A stretch of DNA of 36,915 nt from an uncultured Lachnospiraceae bacterium (GTDB taxonomy: Bacteria; Bacillota; Clostridia; Lachnospirales; Lachnospiraceae). The position numbers and the translations under genes were made by a program. The stretch spans positions 1 to 36,915 of the forward strand of contig CANRGO010000015.1 of NCBI GenBank assembly GCA_947630125.1, given 5' to 3'. Below the pieces are notes generated by a model. It ran no database searches. It was not told the DNA's origin and saw only the letters and a list, made by a program, of their open reading frames with translations. Numbering within the stretch: the first letter of the stretch is position 1; each line of letters opens with the position of its first letter. Below are positions 34,564-36,915 of this stretch, in pieces.

Positions 34564-36597
34564 TTAATCTGTTTTACATAAGTACCAATCATCAAAGGTT
34601 CCCCATGCTCCTTCACCAGCTTTCACATAGACTCCTACGGTTAACTTGTGATCCACAACTTTAATATCTTTTATCTCTGGCATAACCCACTCCGCATATC
34701 CATTCACTGTAAATTCTGTTGTATACGTTACATCCCCTGAAGTTGCATAAATATAAAATGTTGCTTCTGCTCCTTGATTTCCTCCTTGACCATACATACT
34801 AAAATAATAAGTACCATCATTTAAATCATCAAAATTTTGTTCTGCTTGGAAATATACTTCTCCTAAATTCCAATAATGAAGTGAAGTGCTTCCGCTATAA
34901 GCATCTGCTTCTTTTTTTAGAAAATCAGCTGGATTTGTTTCATCATAGATAATTTTATATGCCAAAAAATCGTCTCCTTCAAAATCTGCATTCTGAATAA
35001 AATTCACATGAGCAATATGTAGTTGTGCAAAGACTTCATCTCCATCTTCAGTAACACCATCTATTACATAGTCTGAGATAATTGATGTGTCAATTGTTGA
35101 TAGCAACGCCTGATTCCAAGTTACTGGAACTTCAGTACTTTTACTTCGATTATTATATACAACATATACTGTTTCTGGCATTGTTAATGGAGCATCTAAA
35201 TTTATATCAACATTTACATCCTTAATAAAGTCTGCTTTTAGGTCTGAATTTGTACCGTATTTAAGATATTTAAAAACAGAAAGTGAAGGAAGTGGATTTC
35301 CATGAAAATCAAACAAAGCCTGATTATCCCAGGAAGATCCTCCATAATACTGACCTGCATCTTCCGAATCATAACTACCAGCATAAGACGAAGCCCATCC
35401 AGTTCCAAATACTTCCCATTTATTCTTATTGGAAGAAAGTACCTCTTCTGCAGTATCTAAGTCATAATCATACACCTGGACAGGTATCCATGCCGGTTCC
35501 CAGTAAAAAACACCTAGCCCATATTCACCTTTACTCGCAACGGTAGCACATACATCACGAATTACATTTGACTGACTTTGAACCGAAGCAGCATAGTTAG
35601 AATTTAAATCCTTCTCGTTTACACTGTTTGGATGTCCATCACCATCTTCCAGCGTATATGCATACGAGGTTTCTGCAACCATAACCTCTTTTTGATACTT
35701 TTCAATGATTCGATCCATCAAATTCGATAAATTATCTAGTGTACCATGCCAATATGGATAATAAGATATCCCCATGACATCATAATCTACCTTAAATTTC
35801 TTTAAAGTTGCCATATAAGTATCAATCCCATCAATATCTTCTGCATTCGTAAGATGTACCGCAATTTTAATTTCAAGTTCTCGTTCGGCCTGTATTTCTC
35901 TTACTGCCAAAGAAGCTTTACTCATAAGTTTTGCAATCGACGATTTCTTTGTTTCACCTGCCATCCCATTATTTGTTTCATTTCCAATTTGAACCATTGC
36001 TACTTCACTACCAGCATTAATAATTTCCGATAAACTTTCTTTAGTAAAACGATAGATTTCCTGTTCTTTCTCTTCAAAAGTTAACTTTTCCCATGCTTTT
36101 GGGGCTTTCTGCTTAGCAGGATCTGCCCAAAAATCAGAATAATGATAGTTTACTAAAAGTTTAATACCATACTTGGCTGCTCTTTTACCAATTTCTGCTG
36201 CTATTTTTGTGTCAGAATTTCCACCACCATATCCGTTTCCCTCTTGATCATATGGATCATTCCATACGCGCACTCTAACATAATTAACACCGGAATCACG
36301 TAAGGTTTTAAAAATATCCTGTGGATTACCAGCTTCATCATAAAATATAACACCGCTTTTTTCTAAAGAAATAATACTCGAAATATCAACACCACGAATA
36401 AATTCATCAGAAATACCTTCAATTTTCTCAACATAAATTTCCGCATCTACACTAGTGGTTGGTAATTCTGGTTGATAAATTACTTTATTAGTTTCTGTGT
36501 CTTGATTCCCTATGTCTTGATTTTCTATTTTTTTACCACACGACATCATAAAAAATAAGATAGCAACAAATAGTAAACGAATACCTTTTCTTCTCAT
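34564..36597 (-). CDS. ganB: Extracellular lipoprotein GH53 endo-beta-1,4-galactanase with Ig-like and CBM61-like domains
   Basis: 677 residues. The signal peptide ends in the lipobox MMSC (Cys20), so the enzyme is displayed on the cell surface. Residues about 65-455 are GH53: RGVDISSIISLEKSG, YVRVRVWNDPYD, LVNYHYSDFWADPAKQ, acid/base Glu207 in VQIGNETNNG, nucleophile Glu309 in VMVAETSYAY, and DNQALFDFHGNPLPSL at the end. An Ig-like (Big_4-type) module (about 475-530: MPETVYVVYNN, VPVTWNQ) follows. The last about 140 residues (NADFEGDDFL to WGTFDDWYL) resemble CBM61, a beta-1,4-galactan-binding module known from GH53 enzymes. It would make galacto-oligosaccharides for GanSPQ. It is transcribed alone from a promoter with a LacI-type operator. 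Confidence 0.92.
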   Translation of the reverse strand: MRRKGIRLLFVAILFFMMSCGKKIENQDIGNQDTETNKVIYQPELPTTSVDAEIYVEKIEGISDEFIRGVDISSIISLEKSGVIFYDEAGNPQDIFKTLRDSGVNYVRVRVWNDPYDQEGNGYGGGNSDTKIAAEIGKRAAKYGIKLLVNYHYSDFWADPAKQKAPKAWEKLTFEEKEQEIYRFTKESLSEIINAGSEVAMVQIGNETNNGMAGETKKSSIAKLMSKASLAVREIQAERELEIKIAVHLTNAEDIDGIDTYMATLKKFKVDYDVMGISYYPYWHGTLDNLSNLMDRIIEKYQKEVMVAETSYAYTLEDGDGHPNSVNEKDLNSNYAASVQSQSNVIRDVCATVASKGEYGLGVFYWEPAWIPVQVYDYDLDTAEEVLSSNKNKWEVFGTGWASSYAGSYDSEDAGQYYGGSSWDNQALFDFHGNPLPSLSVFKYLKYGTNSDLKADFIKDVNVDINLDAPLTMPETVYVVYNNRSKSTEVPVTWNQALLSTIDTSIISDYVIDGVTEDGDEVFAQLHIAHVNFIQNADFEGDDFLAYKIIYDETNPADFLKKEADAYSGSTSLHYWNLGEVYFQAEQNFDDLNDGTYYFSMYGQGGNQGAEATFYIYATSGDVTYTTEFTVNGYAEWVMPEIKDIKVVDHKLTVGVYVKAGEGAWGTFDDWYLCKTD

Positions 36598-36619
36598 TAT
36601 TATTCACTTTCCTCTCAAT

Positions 36620-36676
36620 AGCGCAACCGTTTGCGCTTTATGGTATTAAAATAACACAGAAAAAAAAAGATGTCAA
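36620..36676 (-). promoter_or_regulatory. Promoter of the extracellular galactanase with LacI-type operator 4
   Basis: Minus strand TTGACA (36676-36671), 17 bases, TATTTT (36653-36648). Operator AGCGCAACCGTTTGCGCT (36620-36637) on the plus strand is symmetric at 16 of 18 positions and begins just after the expected transcription start. The -35 box is part of the upstream gene's terminator stem and the spacer is its T run. Confidence 0.75.
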
Positions 36677-36695
36677 TAAGTCCCGCTTATTGACA
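36660..36695 (-). terminator. Terminator of the UDP-sugar pyrophosphorylase-like gene
   Basis: TGTCAATAAG (36671-36680), a five-base loop and CTTATTGACA (36686-36695) form a 10-bp stem. On the minus strand a short TC step and nine T follow. Confidence 0.85.
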
Positions 36696-36744
36696 CCTTT
36701 TTTCTATGATGTTCACAAAAAATGTTTTGCAAATTTAGTAATTA

Positions 36745-36915
36745 TTAAAGACTTATATTGCATTTTTCACATAATTCTCTTGCAGTTTCTACAGAATCAA
36801 CTCCTGTTTTGTTTTTTATAGGCGCAAATTCATACTCACGAACAACCTCAAAAGGAAGACAGGAATCAGCCATATGAATCATATCTAAAACTAAGGTTTC
36901 AAATTTATATCCATT
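36745..36915 (-). CDS. UTP--sugar-1-phosphate uridylyltransferase-like protein, C-terminal 56 residues
   Basis: Only the 3' end is in the window; the frame is open to the right edge and stops with TAA at 36745-36747. The sequence FETLVLDMIHMADS, EVVREYEFAPIKNKTG and DSVETARELC matches the C-terminal end of the UDPGP family (UDP-N-acetylhexosamine or UDP-glucose/galactose pyrophosphorylases), where FAPIKN contacts substrate. Next to a galactan locus, a role in making UDP-glucose or UDP-galactose for galactose use is attractive but not shown. A strong terminator follows. Confidence 0.75.
   Translation of the reverse strand, partial: NGYKFETLVLDMIHMADSCLPFEVVREYEFAPIKNKTGVDSVETARELCEKCNISL

Overview
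The window looks like chromosomal DNA of a low-GC, Gram-positive anaerobe, most likely a Lachnospiraceae (clostridial cluster XIVa) species. The grounds are strong AGGAGG-type ribosome binding sites, AT-rich intergenic DNA with sigma-A promoters and T-tailed hairpin terminators, a T-box leader in front of pheST, a class B sortase, lipobox lipoproteins, c-di-GMP proteins (PilZ, GGDEF) and a Bacillus/clostridial-style galactan locus. No tRNA, rRNA, insertion sequence, prophage or CRISPR array was seen. The species assignment is inference from gene content.

Layout. 1-2230 (minus): a class B sortase gene followed by the 5' part of a secreted BspA-type leucine-rich-repeat protein, its possible substrate. 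2272-4396 (minus): an EF-G paralogue with altered GTPase motifs. 4614-5795 (plus): tyrA (prephenate dehydrogenase with an ACT domain), whose promoter spacer holds a perfect palindrome. 12589 down to 5773 (minus): a Phe-specific T-box leader, then pheS, pheT, an M18 aminopeptidase, queA and a PilZ protein with no terminator seen between them. 12586-13731 (minus): a YihY-type membrane protein preceded by a structured RNA of about 215 nt with its own promoter and terminator. 13780-17366 (minus): a lipoprotein with an SH3-like C-terminus, then deoC and a three-domain M24 Xaa-Pro aminopeptidase. 17464-18958 (plus): citrate synthase. 18957-21863 (minus): thrC, overlapping by one base a response regulator with an intact and a degenerate GGDEF domain. 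21907-22758 (plus): a lone protein with two AP2-like domains around a decayed HNH-like core. 22765-23964 (minus): a membrane-anchored GH25 muramidase.

24025-36695 is a galactan utilisation locus. A surface lipoprotein GH53 endo-galactanase with Ig-like and CBM61-like modules (34564-36597) would cut beta-1,4-galactan outside the cell. A binding protein and two permeases (ganS, ganP, ganQ) would import the oligosaccharides; no ATPase gene is present, so a shared ATPase elsewhere is likely. Inside the cell, a second GH53 enzyme without a signal peptide and a GH42 beta-galactosidase would finish the job. A LacI-family regulator sits between, and LacI-type operators lie just downstream of the -10 box of the ganS, GH42 and extracellular GH53 promoters. 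The transport operon also holds a 610-residue protein of unknown function and a 70-residue zinc-ribbon protein, the best candidates for undescribed parts of the system. The window ends (36745-36915) in the C-terminus of a UDP-sugar pyrophosphorylase-like protein.
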